A DNA stretch of 64,000 nucleotides. It comes from Rhizomys pruinosus (lineage: Eukaryota > Chordata > Mammalia > Rodentia > Spalacidae). This document shows, piece after piece, positions 19,420-32,280 of this stretch. The notes below the pieces were generated by a model. It did not search any database and was not told where the DNA came from. It saw only the letters and a list, made by a program, of their open reading frames with translations. Each line of letters starts with the position of its first letter. Position 1 is the stretch's first letter. The stretch lies in NCBI GenBank assembly GCA_009823505.1, contig VZQC01009936.1:398865-462864 (forward strand), given 5' to 3'. Made by a program: the position numbers and the translations under genes.

Positions 19420-19760
19420 ACATAGGCTTCCAGGACTTCAACCTGCCTGCTCTCCCAGACTACAAGGCCCAGTTCTACAGGCCCTGACTGTACTATCTCA
19501 GAAACCTAGTTCTTGGCATAAAACAGTAGCTAACTCTCAGAGGAAGACTAGGGACTAAATCGCCCAAAGACATTAAAGAGCTCTACAATGTAAAACTTAA
19601 ATCTTTAAAGAAAGATAGGAAGACACCAGGAAATAGAAGGACCTCTCCTGCTCATGGGTTGGTAGAATTAATATTGTGAAAATGACAATCCTACCACAAG
19701 CAATCTATAGATCCAGTGCAATTCCAATCAAAAGCCTCATGAACTCTTTGATTTAGCTTT
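19420..19760 (+). mobile_element. L1 ORF2 fragments, apparently out of order
   Basis: 19590-19745 matches L1 ORF2 in sense orientation (GGAAGACACCAGGAAATAGA, CCTGCTCATGGGTTGGTAGA, ATCAAAAGC). The part just upstream, about 19420-19530 (CAGACTACAAGGCCCAG, TTCTTGGCATAAAACAG), resembles a segment that lies further downstream in ORF2. The order seems inverted relative to a normal element. Confidence 0.5.
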
Positions 19761-19973
19761 ATTGATAACACAAGTGTTTGCTCTTCAGTGTTGTCTCAAA
19801 ATTTGTGTGCAATTTCTCCATCTTTTCTTCTTTTCTGTTTTTTGCTTTGTGTGTTTTCAAATCATTCTTATCCTGCTCACTAATTACTTTTTATCTGATT
19901 TGTTTCCCAACATCTTTTTATTTTATTTACCATATTTTTAGCTTGTGGGTTATGTTTAATATTATTGTTATTT

Positions 19974-20118
19974 CACTGGGTGTGGTGGCGCATGCCTTTA
20001 ATCCTAGCACTTGGGAGGCAGAGGCAGGAGGATCTTTGTGATTCAAGGCCAGCCTGGTCTACAAAGCAAGTTCCAGGACAGCCTGGGGCTACAGGGAGAC
20101 CATGTTCTCGAAAAGACC
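19974..20118 (+). mobile_element. B1 SINE
   Basis: Sense B1: GGGTGTGGTGGCGCATGCC, AATCCTAGCACTTGGGAGG, CAAGGCCAGCCTGGTCTAC, GGGCTACAGGGAGACC, ending TCTCGAAAAGACC before AT-rich DNA. Confidence 0.92.
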
Positions 20119-21189
20119 AAATATATACTATTATATACTATTATATAATTAATATTTTATATATACTAATAACCTCTTTATACTTCCATTTATAATCTCC
20201 TCACCAGCACCGCCCTGGTGGAATAAGCCATTCTTAGTACCTTACGTCATCATTACATGGAGTGGTGGACTTGTGTTCTCTCCTCAATATGTGGTTCATA
20301 GCTGCTTTACCACCACAGGGGGGTTCCTCAGTGGAATAGTATTCTGACAGACTAGCTCAGGATAGTACACCTGTCCCACATTGTCCAGAGCTTTGGCCCA
20401 GTTAAGAGGGCTGCATGAAATTACCCAAAGCTCCATTTTGCCAACCTGGCATTGAAACTCAGAGATTAACTTTGAAAGCTGCATACTGGAGTATTTACCT
20501 GCATTCTGATCTGAGTCTGTTATGATTCATTGCGCCAATCACTATCTGCTATTTCAATAATCTAGTATCAGAAATAATAGTCATAACATTTATATTAATT
20601 ATCTCCCCAGAGTGTCAAAGCATAGTTTTAGTATCCTTACTTCCGTGCCTCTAAGGTCCTGAGCACTTTGCCAGCAGCCAGTGATGGGCTGGCAACTTCA
20701 AGATGAGGCTGCTCAGTCCACATCCTCTATCCACCTGCTCACAGACTTCTGGTAATAGCTGTCACACTTACAGACTTGGCATTTATTATTTCAGCTTTTC
20801 CTCCTGAGGCAGAAAATATGTATAACTATTTCTTTTTGTATAAATTTGGTGCTTTCAAAGAAAATCAAATGCCAGACATTTTGTGAAGTGAAAGTCATGA
20901 AGCCTCTTATTTGGGAGTGAATCCTGCACCAGAATTGACACACAGGCCAGAGTGAAGGCGCTCCTGTGCCTCATGATCAAAACAAACCCACATGCATGTG
21001 TTTCTGGAAATAATGTGAGGCTCAGAGTGGCCAATTTGAGAAAGTGCTGGCATAGGGGGAGAGCCTGCTTTCACCTGTGAAGAATGCAGCTTGAAACTGG
21101 TAGATCTGCTTTGTCCTTTCTCACATGAATGTTCTAGCTGCCTCCGATGAAAGTGTGGTAACTATAAATTTGCAAATTGATTCTAAGTT
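20119..21189. other. Unclassified sequence
   Basis: TA-rich at 20119-20165, then about 1 kb without recognised repeats or exon-like structure. Confidence 0.45.
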
Positions 21190-24090
21190 CTCTGTTCTGT
21201 TCTTTTTGTCTCTGAGTTTATTTTATGTCAGTTCTAGGCTGTTCTAGTTACTATAGCTCAGTAGTATATTTTGAACTATATGTTTTTTTATTCAGGATTG
21301 CTTTGACTGCTCAGGATTTTTTGTAATCCCACAAAAGCTTTAGAAATATTATATATATCTATATAATAATAATTATATATAATATATAACAGGAATTACA
21401 ATAAATATTTATTTTCTAGTCTACAAACACATTTTGCATGAGTGTGCATATTCTTTTCAATTTCTTTCCTCAATGTTTTGCAATTTTAGTTATAAATTGC
21501 ATTAAATTTTTAGGCTGAATTTACTACTAGGGTCTTTTACTTATAGATTCTGTCTGGAATACTATGTTGTTTTCATTCACAATAATTTTGTTATCAGTGC
21601 ATAAAATGTTATCTATTTCTCCATGTTCATTTTGAGTTTCTGGCTCATTTTGAATTCTATTATCACTTCTAATGGTTTATTTTTATGTTAAAACACTATG
21701 AATTTGACTTATACAGTGTAACACTATCATTGGGGATAATTTAACCATGTTTTTCCTGGGTCCATACCCTGTATTCTCTGTTCTTGCCTTCTTACTGTAG
21801 CCAGTGTTTCCAATGTTGTGTTGAATAAGACTTGAAAGTGGACATGGTCACTTTCTTGATCCTGTGGGAAATGATCCCAGTTCTCCACTTTTAGTATGAT
21901 ATTGCCCATGCTTTTATATTTTATTGTGTTGATAAGAGACTTTCTAAATCTAATTTTGGGTGATTTCTTTCATGAAGGGATGCTTAATTTAGGCAATTAA
22001 TTTTGTTTCTATTGAGATGATTACATGATTTTGTTTGTCATTCTGTTGATATGATATGCTATGTTTATTAATGAATATTATTAATCTATTCTATTATTTG
22101 TGGATTGGATCTAATTTACTTATGATGTAAACTGATTTAATTTCTTAGCATTTGCTGAACATGTTTGCATTCATTTTATCAGAGATATGGGCTTGCTTTT
22201 TTTCTTTCTTGTTTACTTCTCTGGTTTGAGTTTAAGAATAAGGATAAACTTGTGGAACAAATTTATAATAATACCTTCTTTTTAATAATTTGAAATAGCT
22301 TGAAAGAAATGACACCAGTTGCCTTCAAAGTTTGGTAAAATTCAGTAGCATAGTCCTCTGTCCCTGGATGGGACTTTCTTGGGAGACATTTTACTGTTGA
22401 TGGAGTCTTGTTCTAGTTATTATGTTTATCTTATACCAATGGCTCAAAACCAAACATCCTTAACTATTCTCTCTTCTTCTTTGTCTTTGTGGCATAGTCC
22501 CTGTTGATGTGGTATGTTTCTCTTTCTCTTTTGTGTATCTATGCTGCTAGTTTTATAACATCATGTTTCCATGATGGTTATAATCATACTTTTGCCTCTA
22601 GTGTAAGTCTCCATTAAGCATGTTTGTGGAGACAGTCTGCTACTCATGAGTTCTGACTTGTTTTTTTATCATAGGAAGAGTTTATTTCTAAGGGATAACT
22701 TTGCCAAGGAAAATATTCTTGGTTGACTTTTTTTTCCTTCAAGATTTTTAATAAATCATGTAATTCTTTCCCCGCATGAAGGTTTCTGCTGAGAAGTCAG
22801 CTGTTAGCATAACGAGGATTTCCTTTATGTGTTGTTTCTTTCTTGCTGTTTTTAGAACTCTTTGTTTTCTGCTTCTGACACTTTAGCAACAATATTTGTC
22901 AGAGGTGTTATTTTTCTGATTGAACCCATTAGGAGGTCCTTTGGGCTTTCTGGAAATTCATCTTATTTTCTCCAGGATTTTCAAAGTTTTCAGCATTTAC
23001 TATATAGAGTTGCTGTCTCTTCTGTGTCCCTTTAATTTTTCTTCAGGAATACCCTTAATGTATGTGTTTGCTCACAGAAAATTATAGCACAGAAAATGTG
23101 CTATAAATCTCAAAGGCTTTCTTCAGACATTCCATTTTTTTTTTTTTTATCTTACTGGGTTATTTCAAAATTCCTGCCTTGAAGTTTCCAAATTGCTTTC
23201 TGAACCTGCTTCATTTTGTTGTTGAGGCTCTCGATTGCACCTTTAAAAATATTTACTGAGTTATTTAGTTGAAAGATTTCTGTTTGGTTCCTTTTTATGA
23301 GTTCCATCTCTTTGCTGACTTCCCACTCATTTCATAGGCTGTCTCTTGATTCATCGAGTTGTCTGTTTGTATTCTTTTTTATCTCTTTGAGTTTCTCCAA
23401 AATCAATATTTTGAGTTATTTGTCAGGGAATGTATTGATATCTTCTTTGAGTTTTGTGGCACAATAGTCATGGATTTCTCAGGAGGTAGGATGTTCCTCG
23501 CTTTGTCACGAGGCAGGATGTTCCCTTGCATTGATGCTTATTTTACCCCAGTGATGTTTGTGTATCTGACAGGTCAGTTACAGGAGAGCTTTTACAGTAA
23601 AATCTCTTTCCTGGTGGCGTGTCCTGGTATGTTGCTTCCATAAGGTGTCTTCACTTCTGCTCTACCTGAGCACTTATCTACAAGCAGTACTGCAATGCTT
23701 GCCTGGTCTTGGGAGCCTCTGTGGTGTGGTTGAACAGCATGTGTTTCAGCTGCTGATATCGTATTCTTAGTCACCTTAGCACTCTTGGAATCCACTTTCT
23801 GGATGTGGGCATGGGACACCTGAAAATTTCTGCTGCCCATACTGAGGATGAGCTCAGTCTGGTCTTCTTGTGCAGGCGAAGGGTAAGTCATGCTACAGAA
23901 GAGGCAGAATGCAGTTCGATTCCCAGGGCTGTGTAATGTGGGGTGGCTACAGTAAGCCTGTAAGTATGAATCAGTTCAAAAGAGACAGGTGCAGGCCTGG
24001 CACTCTTTGAGCACTCCCAGAAACCAGGCTGGAGCAGTGAGCCCTGATGCTCTGCCACACAGTTCAAGGGATGCACAGGCACAGGGGAGG
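21190..24090 (-). mobile_element. Ancient L1, antisense, ORF2 into 5' region
   Basis: The left part (21190-22450) has antisense ORF2 reverse-transcriptase-region words (for example TGGTAAAATTCAGTAGCATA and GTCCCTGGATGGGAC). The right part (22800-23620) matches the antisense 5' part of old mammalian L1M elements (TTTGGTTCCTTTTTATGAGT, CATCGAGTTGTCTGTTTGT, GGAATGTATTGATATCTTC). Polarity is consistent throughout. No long frame survives, so the element is very old. The 24-kb end and the presence of ORF1 are uncertain. Confidence 0.6.
21346..21392. repeat. AT-rich microsatellite
   Basis: An irregular TA/TAA run inside the old L1 region. Confidence 0.8.
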
Positions 24091-24520
24091 GTCAGATGTT
24101 CTTTGCATGTCATCTACCTGCTAAATGCTTCAATAATATTATCTTTTAGATAATGTACAACACTTGAAACTTATGGCTTCCTATTTCATTAATCTCTTGG
24201 TATAGTATCTATATAAGCAAACACCAAGGAAACATATTCTTCTATATAAAATGTATCACAAAACTGCAGAGAAATTTTAACCTGAGTCAAAAAATCATGC
24301 CCTATGGGAAGAGAATATAGACTAGTTTTCTTCAAAGATTGGAAATATGCTAGGGAGAAATTTTTCTTTCATCTAAAATTAACTTAATAAAAATAACTAT
24401 ATGCTTGTGGGTGTTCTCAGGCCTTGGATCCAAAAGTATTAGAATTATACTTCCTCCTTTAATTCCCCCCCAAACTAGGTAGTGCCTGAAAGTTCACATG
24501 CTGAAAAAATAAGATGCCTA

Positions 24521-24669
24521 GAACTGGGCATGGTGTCACATGCTTTTAGTCTCCACTCTTGGGAGGCAGCCACAGGTGGATCTCTGCATGATCAAGTCCA
24601 GCCTGGTCTACTTAGTGAGTTCTAGGCCAACCAGGGCTATATAATGAGACCCTGTCTCAAAAAGACCAA
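24521..24669 (+). mobile_element. Old B1 SINE
   Basis: ACTGGGCATGGTGTCACATG, TTGGGAGGCAGCCACAGG, AGTCCAGCCTGGTCTACTTA, GAGACCCTGTCTCAAAAAG. It lacks a clear TSD and ends AAAGACCAAATAT like the copy at 20118. Confidence 0.88.
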
Positions 24670-24691
24670 ATATATTTATAATATATAGTTA

Positions 24692-24750
<59 letters not shown>
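24692..24750. repeat. Compound (TA)n(TG)n microsatellite
   Basis: About 10 TA units run directly into about 20 TG units, just downstream of the B1 tail, as often happens when A-rich SINE tails seed microsatellites. Confidence 0.95.
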
Positions 24751-24752
<2 letters not shown>

Positions 24753-25213
24753 AGTGAACCACTCTAATTAACATGTTTTCTAATTGCTTTTGATTTATCC
24801 TATCATATATAAAAATAATTAAGGAAAGAATTGTGCCAAAAAAGGTAAATTATTGCTAGCTTTTCCAAGAAGTCGAGACCCTCTGGCATTTGGAAGCAGG
24901 AGTAATCAAAGGAGAACAAGGAGTCCTAGTCTGCTAAAAAGAAAAGCAGCATGATTTGACACAAAGGACAAGTGACTAAATAATTCAGTGAGAAAATGGT
25001 ATGTAGAGAAAATGGGTCAGTGGTTTGTAACATTTAAGAGGAAGATACTAAGAATAGATTAGATATTGGTTTTAAATGTAGACTATGAAATTTATTTATC
25101 ATATTTATGTAAATAGTTTGAATTGAATGTTGGAGCAAGAAAACAGTGCCTGAAACTAAGGATCAAGCTAGGGAAAAGTGAGTTGGCACATAAGGAAAAC
25201 TTGTGTCAAAGAA
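24751..25213. other. Unclassified sequence
   Basis: No recognised repeat or gene-like structure. Confidence 0.45.
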
Positions 25214-25265
25214 TCTTCCCTCTCTCCCTCCCTCCCTTCCTCCCTCCCTCCCTTCTTTACTTTCT
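25214..25265. repeat. (TCCC)n pyrimidine tract
   Basis: About 50 bp of CTCCC/TTCC words, the complement of the GGAA/GGGA type seen at 0.8 and 3 kb. Confidence 0.9.
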
Positions 25266-27560
25266 TCGGTTTCTTTTCTAGAAGGCTCTTTCAGAAAATG
25301 ACTGTCTTGCAAAACTAAATCTAGTATACTAATCTTGTGTACTGCTATGTTATTAGTTATCAAACTTCCTATTGAAAAGCATCTCTAGAAAGTTCTGAAC
25401 AATGGAGCCATGTGTGTCCAGCAGGCCACTCTACTGCATCGCCCTAGTAATAGAAAAGATGCTTCCTTCCCTTCAGCATTCAGTGCTGCCTTGGAATTTT
25501 CAGTCTCTTTATTAGAACTAAGGTGTAATTGCAATTGGGAGTGAAGATTACATTGTAAATCATAGGTCGATACAAACACAAACATGTGTAATTAGACATA
25601 CATGTACTTCTTTTTATTTTGTCTAGGGACACTAAAAGGAGGGTTCTGTGATCCTGGGGATGCTGCAGATTAAATAGTTTTCATACCAGTATTCAACCAC
25701 TCTCATTTTCACTCCCATTGTTTAATGAGGACACAATGAAGGGTTTGTTCTGTTTTCAGAAGCTTCATGTGGGCAATAAGATAATTTCTCTAGTGTATCA
25801 GGGGAGAGGGGAGAAATTACATGTTAGTTTTCATTAAATTTCTGAAGTATTATATAAGGTAAAATTTTGGAACTATTCAAATATTTAAATAAGGCAACAC
25901 TGGCTGATGCTGTGATAATTTACTTTACAGAGGTTAATAATTTATCATTGTTGTCTCAATCAACAGCACATTTTCAAATAAGCTTTGGCTACTGACTTAG
26001 CATAATTCTAAAACTGGTTGCTTAGATTTCAGAGAAAGAAAAATGAAATATTTTAACTGTAAATAATTGAAGTTCTTTAGGAGCCCTTATTCATTTTATG
26101 TATCCAAATAAATTAAAAAAAAAAAACAGGTAAGTCTCTTAATATGCCATGCACAGTCTTGGTTAGAGCAGATGAAACATTAATAAAACATAAGCAGCTG
26201 GCAGTGGGTAATTGCAAATGAAAGTACCAACTGTAATTATGAGGTTATTCCATATATTGTCTATAGAGCATGCATTACAATTGGATGACAGAATAGATAA
26301 GCTTGAGCTAGCTTTTTGTGTTGAGTTTCAGTACCATCTTATGATCAAACAACATTCCCTTTGTGTGGATGCTCAGAAACCAACTCCAATCCAGATAAAA
26401 TAGTAGGTACTGAATAGGCCAGTTGGCACTCAGGATATAGTCTGTTACTGTCCTACCCTTTGTATCAATGGCTGTTCTTCTGTTCTCACCATAAATCAGC
26501 AAAGTGACCACAGCCTAGGCACACAGTCCTCTCACTTAGTGCATCTCACAATCATAGGAACTAAAAAGTTTCACTGAAAGCAATCCTTTAAGAATGAGAA
26601 TGGAGAAAATTAATTAGGAACTATATCATTTATAAGCCATATTATACTTATAACCAAAATAACTAATGCCTGACTCTTATCATTCACTTATGGAGAAGAG
26701 TGGGCCCAAACTCTGACAAACTGTTCTTTCATAAATCCGCTCTTGAGCCAGGGCCTTGTTCATTCTGTTAGTGAAACACCATCTCTATCATAAAAGGGTG
26801 AAGTAGAAGCCAAGACCATCCTTATCAGCCTATCCTGCCCTTTGATCCAGAAGCCTAGAATATCACACACACACAGCAAGCAGTTTTCTCTCATTGTTGC
26901 TGTCAGCATTTTTAATATGTAAAGCATGCATACACACATTTGCTTACTAATTTGGGTGTAGGATAAGCAGGTGTCCTGAGGGACCAGAGGAACACATGGA
27001 TCAGTGAGCTTGTTTGCATTATAAATAGCAAATTTTAGTTACAAGGTTGGGTAAAAGTTTTTAGTCAAGATTATGTCCATGATGTAAAAGTCATTACTAG
27101 AAGAAAGAAGTATTCATTTTATGAAAATGCTACCTAAAGTATGCATTTTTTAAAAAATAGTTTGCATAATGAGATAATAAGTATGTTTATAAGGAGATTT
27201 TGTAACTATATAATGTATGTTGGTCTACTGACATAGGCTGGCTGCGTAACAGAGCATGTGTAATTCATTTCTGTTGAAAATTAAGGTAGCCTGTTCTAGC
27301 CTGGAATGCTATTTTTACTTGAAGGAATATCTAATAAACAAGGTATGATTATTGCACCTGCACTTGGTGAACAATTTTGAATATGAATGGAATAAACTAG
27401 TCACATGCCTGCTGTCATTCATGACATAAGTGATGCCATCAGACAGAAATTAAAATTTGTGAAAACATGCATTTGTTTCCACAAGAGTATGAATTAGTAA
27501 ATACTCAAAGATTTTTCTCTGGGAACCAAGTAGATGGGACTGAATACTTCTTCATTAATA
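25266..27560. other. Unclassified AT-rich sequence
   Basis: About 2.3 kb without SINEs, which is unusual for this window. Small frames at 25385-25585 (-), 26212-26403 (+) and 26308-26511 (-) have no recognisable domains. It may be unique or anciently constrained DNA; I cannot tell without alignment. Confidence 0.4.
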
Positions 27561-27570
27561 GAGGCATGGG

Positions 27571-27574
27571 CTTT

Positions 27575-27606
<32 letters not shown>

Positions 27607-27742
27607 CAAGACAGGGTCTCCCTATAGCCCAAGCTGCCCTGGAACTCACTCTGTAGACCAGGCTGGCCTTGAACTCACAAAGATCCTCCTGCCTCTGCCT
27701 CCCAAGTGCTAGGATTAAAGGCATGCACCACCACACTGGGCT
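27571..27742 (-). mobile_element. B1 SINE with 10-bp TSD
   Basis: A (TTTTG)n-interrupted T tail, then antisense B1 (ACAGGGTCTCCCTATAGCCC...CACCACACTGGGCT), flanked by GAGGCATGGG at 27561-27570 and 27743-27752. Confidence 0.95.
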
Positions 27743-27867
27743 GAGGCATGGGTATTTTAACTGTCTGTAAATCTCACTAATATTTGGAAGGATGCCATAC
27801 TAGAATACAAAAGTCATTATACTCATTTTATTTTGAATACATGGACAATAACATAACATTTATCTTC

Positions 27868-29818
27868 TATATAAGTTACTTTTATGTTGTTGTGACAAAA
27901 TATTGTTACCAAGGCAACCTTTAGAGGAGAGATTTATTTTCCTTATGATTCCAGAGGGATAAGGGTCCATCATGGAGGGGAGGCAGGGCGGGAGGCAGCC
28001 AGGACAGAAAGCTGAAATCTCACATCTTCCAGCAGACACAGGAAAAGGAGAACAAAACTGGAAACGGTGCAAGGCTATGAACTCCCAAAGCTCTCCCCAG
28101 TTATGTGCTTCCTATAGCAAGGATGCATCTCATAAACCTCAACAAACAGTGACACTAACTGGGGCCAAGTAGTCAGACACTGGGAACCTTTAAGAGGAGG
28201 AGCTTTTCATTCAAAGCCCCACATTCCACTCCCTGACTTCCATGGGCTCATGACCATATTATAATACAAAGGCATTTACTTCAGGTACTGACATCCCCAT
28301 AGTCATTAGCAGTATTAACATTATTCAGAAGTCCATAGACCAAAGTCTTTTCTGAGACCTAAGGAAATTTCTTAAGAATAAACACCTGTAAAATCAAAAA
28401 GACAAATTACATACTTCCAGCACTCCATGGCACAGATTATACCTTCTCATTCCAAAAGAGAGGAATCGAAGCATAGTAAGGAAATACCAGACCAAAATAG
28501 GACCAGAACTGAATCAGCAGGACAAACACAGTTCTGCCACTACCTGTCTTTTGTCTGGGGCTTCAGTTCCAAAGGGCTCAGATGCATCAGCCCTCCAGCC
28601 TTGCTGCCTGCAACTTCATCACTCTCTCGGGGTAGTTCCCCTCCCTGCATGCAGCTCTTCATGGCAGATATCTTGCAGCTCTGGCATCTCCTAACCAGGC
28701 TTGACCTTCACAACCTTCTTCAGTGGCCTCGGCCTCCCAGGACCTTCAATTCACAGGGATTCCCTTTGCATCTGCGGCCAGGTGTCAATGGCTCTTAGGA
28801 ACCACCAAGGAAGGATCCTCAGCACCCTCACTCTTTCTTCTTTCACACTTCTCAAGCCAGCAGCACATATACAACACTGCCAGTTAGGCATTCAGCTTAA
28901 GACAGACCTTGGTTGGCTCCCTTTATCCATATTAACAGCAGAGACTTTAAGCAGGGGCTTTCTCCTTAGGCTTTCTCCTTTCATAATTTGAAGGCTTAGC
29001 TTACCCTGAGGATATTGTGACAGTGAACAAGAAGAGGCTCTCTAGCTAATCTCCTTATCAAAGAAAGCCTTGTTTTCCTGGACAGGCCTGGGCTGCAATA
29101 CTAAGCTTCCTAGTGTTCTTTTTCTCTAAAAACTGTACCTTTTGCATTTCTTTATGTCCCATTTGTTCTTTTTCATTGTAGATCTGCCTAATACTCACCA
29201 TTAATAACACCACCACACATTCAACATTAGACTATCTCGAATTTTTCTCTGCCAAAGAAATTAGTCTATTACATTTTAATTTAGCCTCAAGCAAGTTCTT
29301 AGGCAGATGGCAGCCAGTTTCTTTGCCAAAATATCTCAGTTGCTATTTAAGTCCCTCCTTCATTCTGTCTTTCTTTGAGACCTCTTGAGCAGGGCCTCTC
29401 CCAGAACAGCCCATTAAGCCTTGTTCACTGCATTCAACTGGTTGTCTAATCTAAATGTCCAATGTCTTCACATTCCTTCCCAAAACAAAATCAGCTTATA
29501 TTTTATTAACAGCCCATTCTCTGGTACCAAATTCTATATTAGTTACTCTTCTCTTCCCATGATAAAACATGGAGACCCAGGAAACTCATGGAAGGAAGAG
29601 TTTATTGGGTTTGAGTTTCCAGAGTGATGAGAGTAGATCATGGAGGGAGACATCACAGGAGGCAGAATGCTGGGCACTCACATTTTCCAGAAAAGAAGAT
29701 GAGGCTGTGAACTTTCAAAGTCTGCCTCCAGTGACATGCTTCCTCCAGCAAGGCCACACCTCCTGGTATTAGGATATATTTGAGACATACTCCATGGTAA
29801 TAGAGGTTTGATACCACA
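27868..29818 (-). mobile_element. Second two-LTR MaLR element, older
   Basis: LTR 27868-28223, internal 28224-29534, LTR 29535-29818, in the same antisense orientation as the element at 925-2994. The internal shares CCACATTCCACTCCCTGAC, CCCATAGTCATTAG, AAATCAAAAAGACAAATTAC and the primer-site-like motif at 29513-29529. The two LTRs are clearly more different from each other than those of the first element, and the internal frame is broken. No matching 5-bp TSD can be read. Confidence 0.8.
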
Positions 29819-31362
29819 ATGTCAAGTTTACTTTTTGTCAGTGCTCAACAAAGTCCCTGTTATAACAGGAAATAGTATGGTGGAGACTGACAGCCTGGAT
29901 CCCATCTTGAGGGCTTTAAGAGATTCTGTTAGCTTATTTCAGATTTAGGCAATACAAACAGATGAAATACATAAAAAGATCAATTATTACAGTGATAAGC
30001 CACACACACATGCACACACACACATGTTGCACAATTTTAAAGAATATAATGTTAATTTGTTAAATAAAGGAAATTATCTCCTATTCTGAAATCCCCCAAC
30101 ATTCTGAATACTCAGGAGTAACAGACAGCTTCCCTCAGATTTTTAATTAAATACAAATTTACTACTAGAAGACAGGGAATTACAAATTCAAAAATGGCTT
30201 CAAGGTGATTTCTAGAACAGTAACTATTTACATATGGTAATTCAGCTTACATATACAGAAGCAATTTCAAATAACTGTCAGCATTTTAAAAGGTTTCTAA
30301 GGCATTGATGGTGCTTAGAAATATTTAAACTTAATATCCTCATTTCATTTAGTTAGTAATGATGTGTGATAAATAAATATTTAATTCAGGCTAATCCATA
30401 TTTATTGGTTGCAGCAACATAAATACCTTTTATCTCTCTCATCTTCCATTTTTTTCCTCTGTGGAGAAAGAAAGTTATGGATCTCCCACTGGCAAAACAG
30501 TGCTTAAGGATCAAAACATTCAGAGAAGTTCATTAAGACACAGCTCTGAGCCTGGGCTACCCATGCTGTGGAAGCACCCAGCTATCCCTGTCTTCACTGA
30601 TGAGCTTGTCCAATATCAACTTTAGTCTCTCGATACACAAGTATCTGACAGACAATCTCAGAGTTGAATAGGCATCCATAGTTGTTCAAATGTTTCATTA
30701 TTCAGAGTTCTGCTGCTAACAATATCTCCTTAGCCTCTGATCTCACTGTGGCCAACAATGGTCTCTGAACTGATTCATACATAAAGATATAAAGGAAGAC
30801 AATGTATCATTGAGGAACAGCAACAAAATAAACAGGATGGCAGTTTCAGTTGCTGATGGCAGTTGGTCTTCTCTCCAAATGGACCCTGAGCACTTTCATC
30901 TTGTAAATTCTTGGACACATTACCTTCTTTCCATGTAAGATGTCATTATTTCAGTTTTATATGTGGACATTCATTCCAGAAGTGGATTCTGAGCAGGCGG
31001 TGTCATCCTATCAGATCTACAGGAGGATCACCAAGAATGTAAAAGCCACACAGGATTCTAGATTGTCTAAGACTAAAATTCAGGGAAGCTGGCAGCTCTG
31101 ATGAGATCATCAGGAAATCATGAAAGTCCTCTTTGGCACCAATGTTCCCTTTTCACTATTAGAGAATAGGTGCGGTTCTTCAAGATCTTACACTGGGCTC
31201 CAAATTCAAGTTCAGCTGCCTGCAGAGCCCTGGGGTCTTAAGACAACTAGAACAATGCACACTCTTGTCATTACCATTAGAATGAAGCCAAACTGATGTG
31301 GGCTGTGCCTTTACCAAAGCTGCAGCTGACCTGGTAATGTATTTACCAAAACCATCAAATTA
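29819..31362. other. Unclassified sequence with short CA run
   Basis: About 1.5 kb with no recognised SINE or LTR. A short (CA)n tract lies at 30000-30026. No frame over 100 codons is present. Confidence 0.45.
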
Positions 31363-32280
31363 TCTTAGCCCGTTATTTTTTTTCCTGCTGTAACAGGACA
31401 CCCCAGGCTAAGTAATTGTTAGGACCAGGCCAGAAAGAGTTAATCAAAAGGAAAGAGTTAACTATGCAGGAGCAACTCTCTAGTTGAAGCAAGCCTGGTT
31501 CCCATGACTACCTTAACCACAAGAATACAGTCCAACCCTGAGTTCCTAGTTCCCACAGCTACCTGAGGTCAAGATGAACTTTCCCAGCCCTGAAGGAGTG
31601 CTTCCTACCCTCTAAGAAGCCCATTCCTCTCCAAGGGGCTTCATGCTGCTAAACACAACCAATCAGCTTAAAGGTCACCACTGCCCCCATTGTGTTTCTA
31701 TAGCCAGGCAATTGTGTATGTATGATGTCACCAAATTCCTCTAGTTTGTGGGGTTTGTCTTTAAAAGGTCTCTGTAATAGACAGGGCAGGGGTCATCCCT
31801 GTGTGGAATGAGTTGCGTCTCTGACACATCAACAATTGGCTCCCTTGATGTGTCAGTTTTCTTAATTGGGTTCTGGTGCACCAGCAAATTAAATAAATTT
31901 CATATTAATCTGTGGCCCCTCATTGGTTTCTTTTGTGAGTGGGGCAGTTCGAGTTCAACATAATTGCAATAAGCATAAATTTATATGTCTCAGAACGTGG
32001 TTCCAACCTTCAGTGAGGCTGTCACACTGGGCCACAACAATGTCCAGGGAAAGCAGGCAGGACTGAGACAGAGGATCAAAGGGCCTAAGCAGCAGCATCT
32101 AGGACTGCCCTGCCACTCAAGCCTTTCTCCTGCCATAACCTCCTCCATCCTCCCACAAAGGGCAAAGCTCTCATGATGCAATTCTCTCTTAAATTCCCAC
32201 TTCTTAACAGTTAAAATGGCAATTAAATTGCATCATGTGTTTTCAAGAGTCATAAAACACAGCATGTGTAACCACAGCAA
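31363..32280 (-). mobile_element. Old MaLR (MLT1/MST-like) LTR, split
   Basis: 31363-31416 (TTAGCCCGTTATTTTTTTTC, CTGTAACAGGACACCCCAGG) and 31965-32280 (TCAAAGGGCCTAAGCAGCAG, CAGTTAAAATGGCAATTAAA) together follow the antisense order of an old MaLR LTR. The younger LTR at 31417-31960 splits it at a TAAT site. Confidence 0.6.
31417..31960 (+). mobile_element. Solo LTR, ERV1-like, 4-bp TSD
   Basis: 544 bp starting TGTTAGGACC and ending GAGTTCAACA, flanked by TAAT (31413-31416 and 31961-31964). It carries a CCAAT box (AACCAATCAG, 31657-31666), a TTTAAAAG TATA-like element near 31760 and an AATAAA signal near 31892, the order expected for U3-R-U5 on the plus strand. A 4-bp TSD and the CCAAT/TATA layout suit gammaretrovirus-like ERV1 LTRs. 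No internal viral sequence is present. Confidence 0.85.

Noticed and set aside
31417..31960. Provirus with coding capacity
   Set aside because: Only a single LTR between 4-bp duplications; no internal sequence is present.
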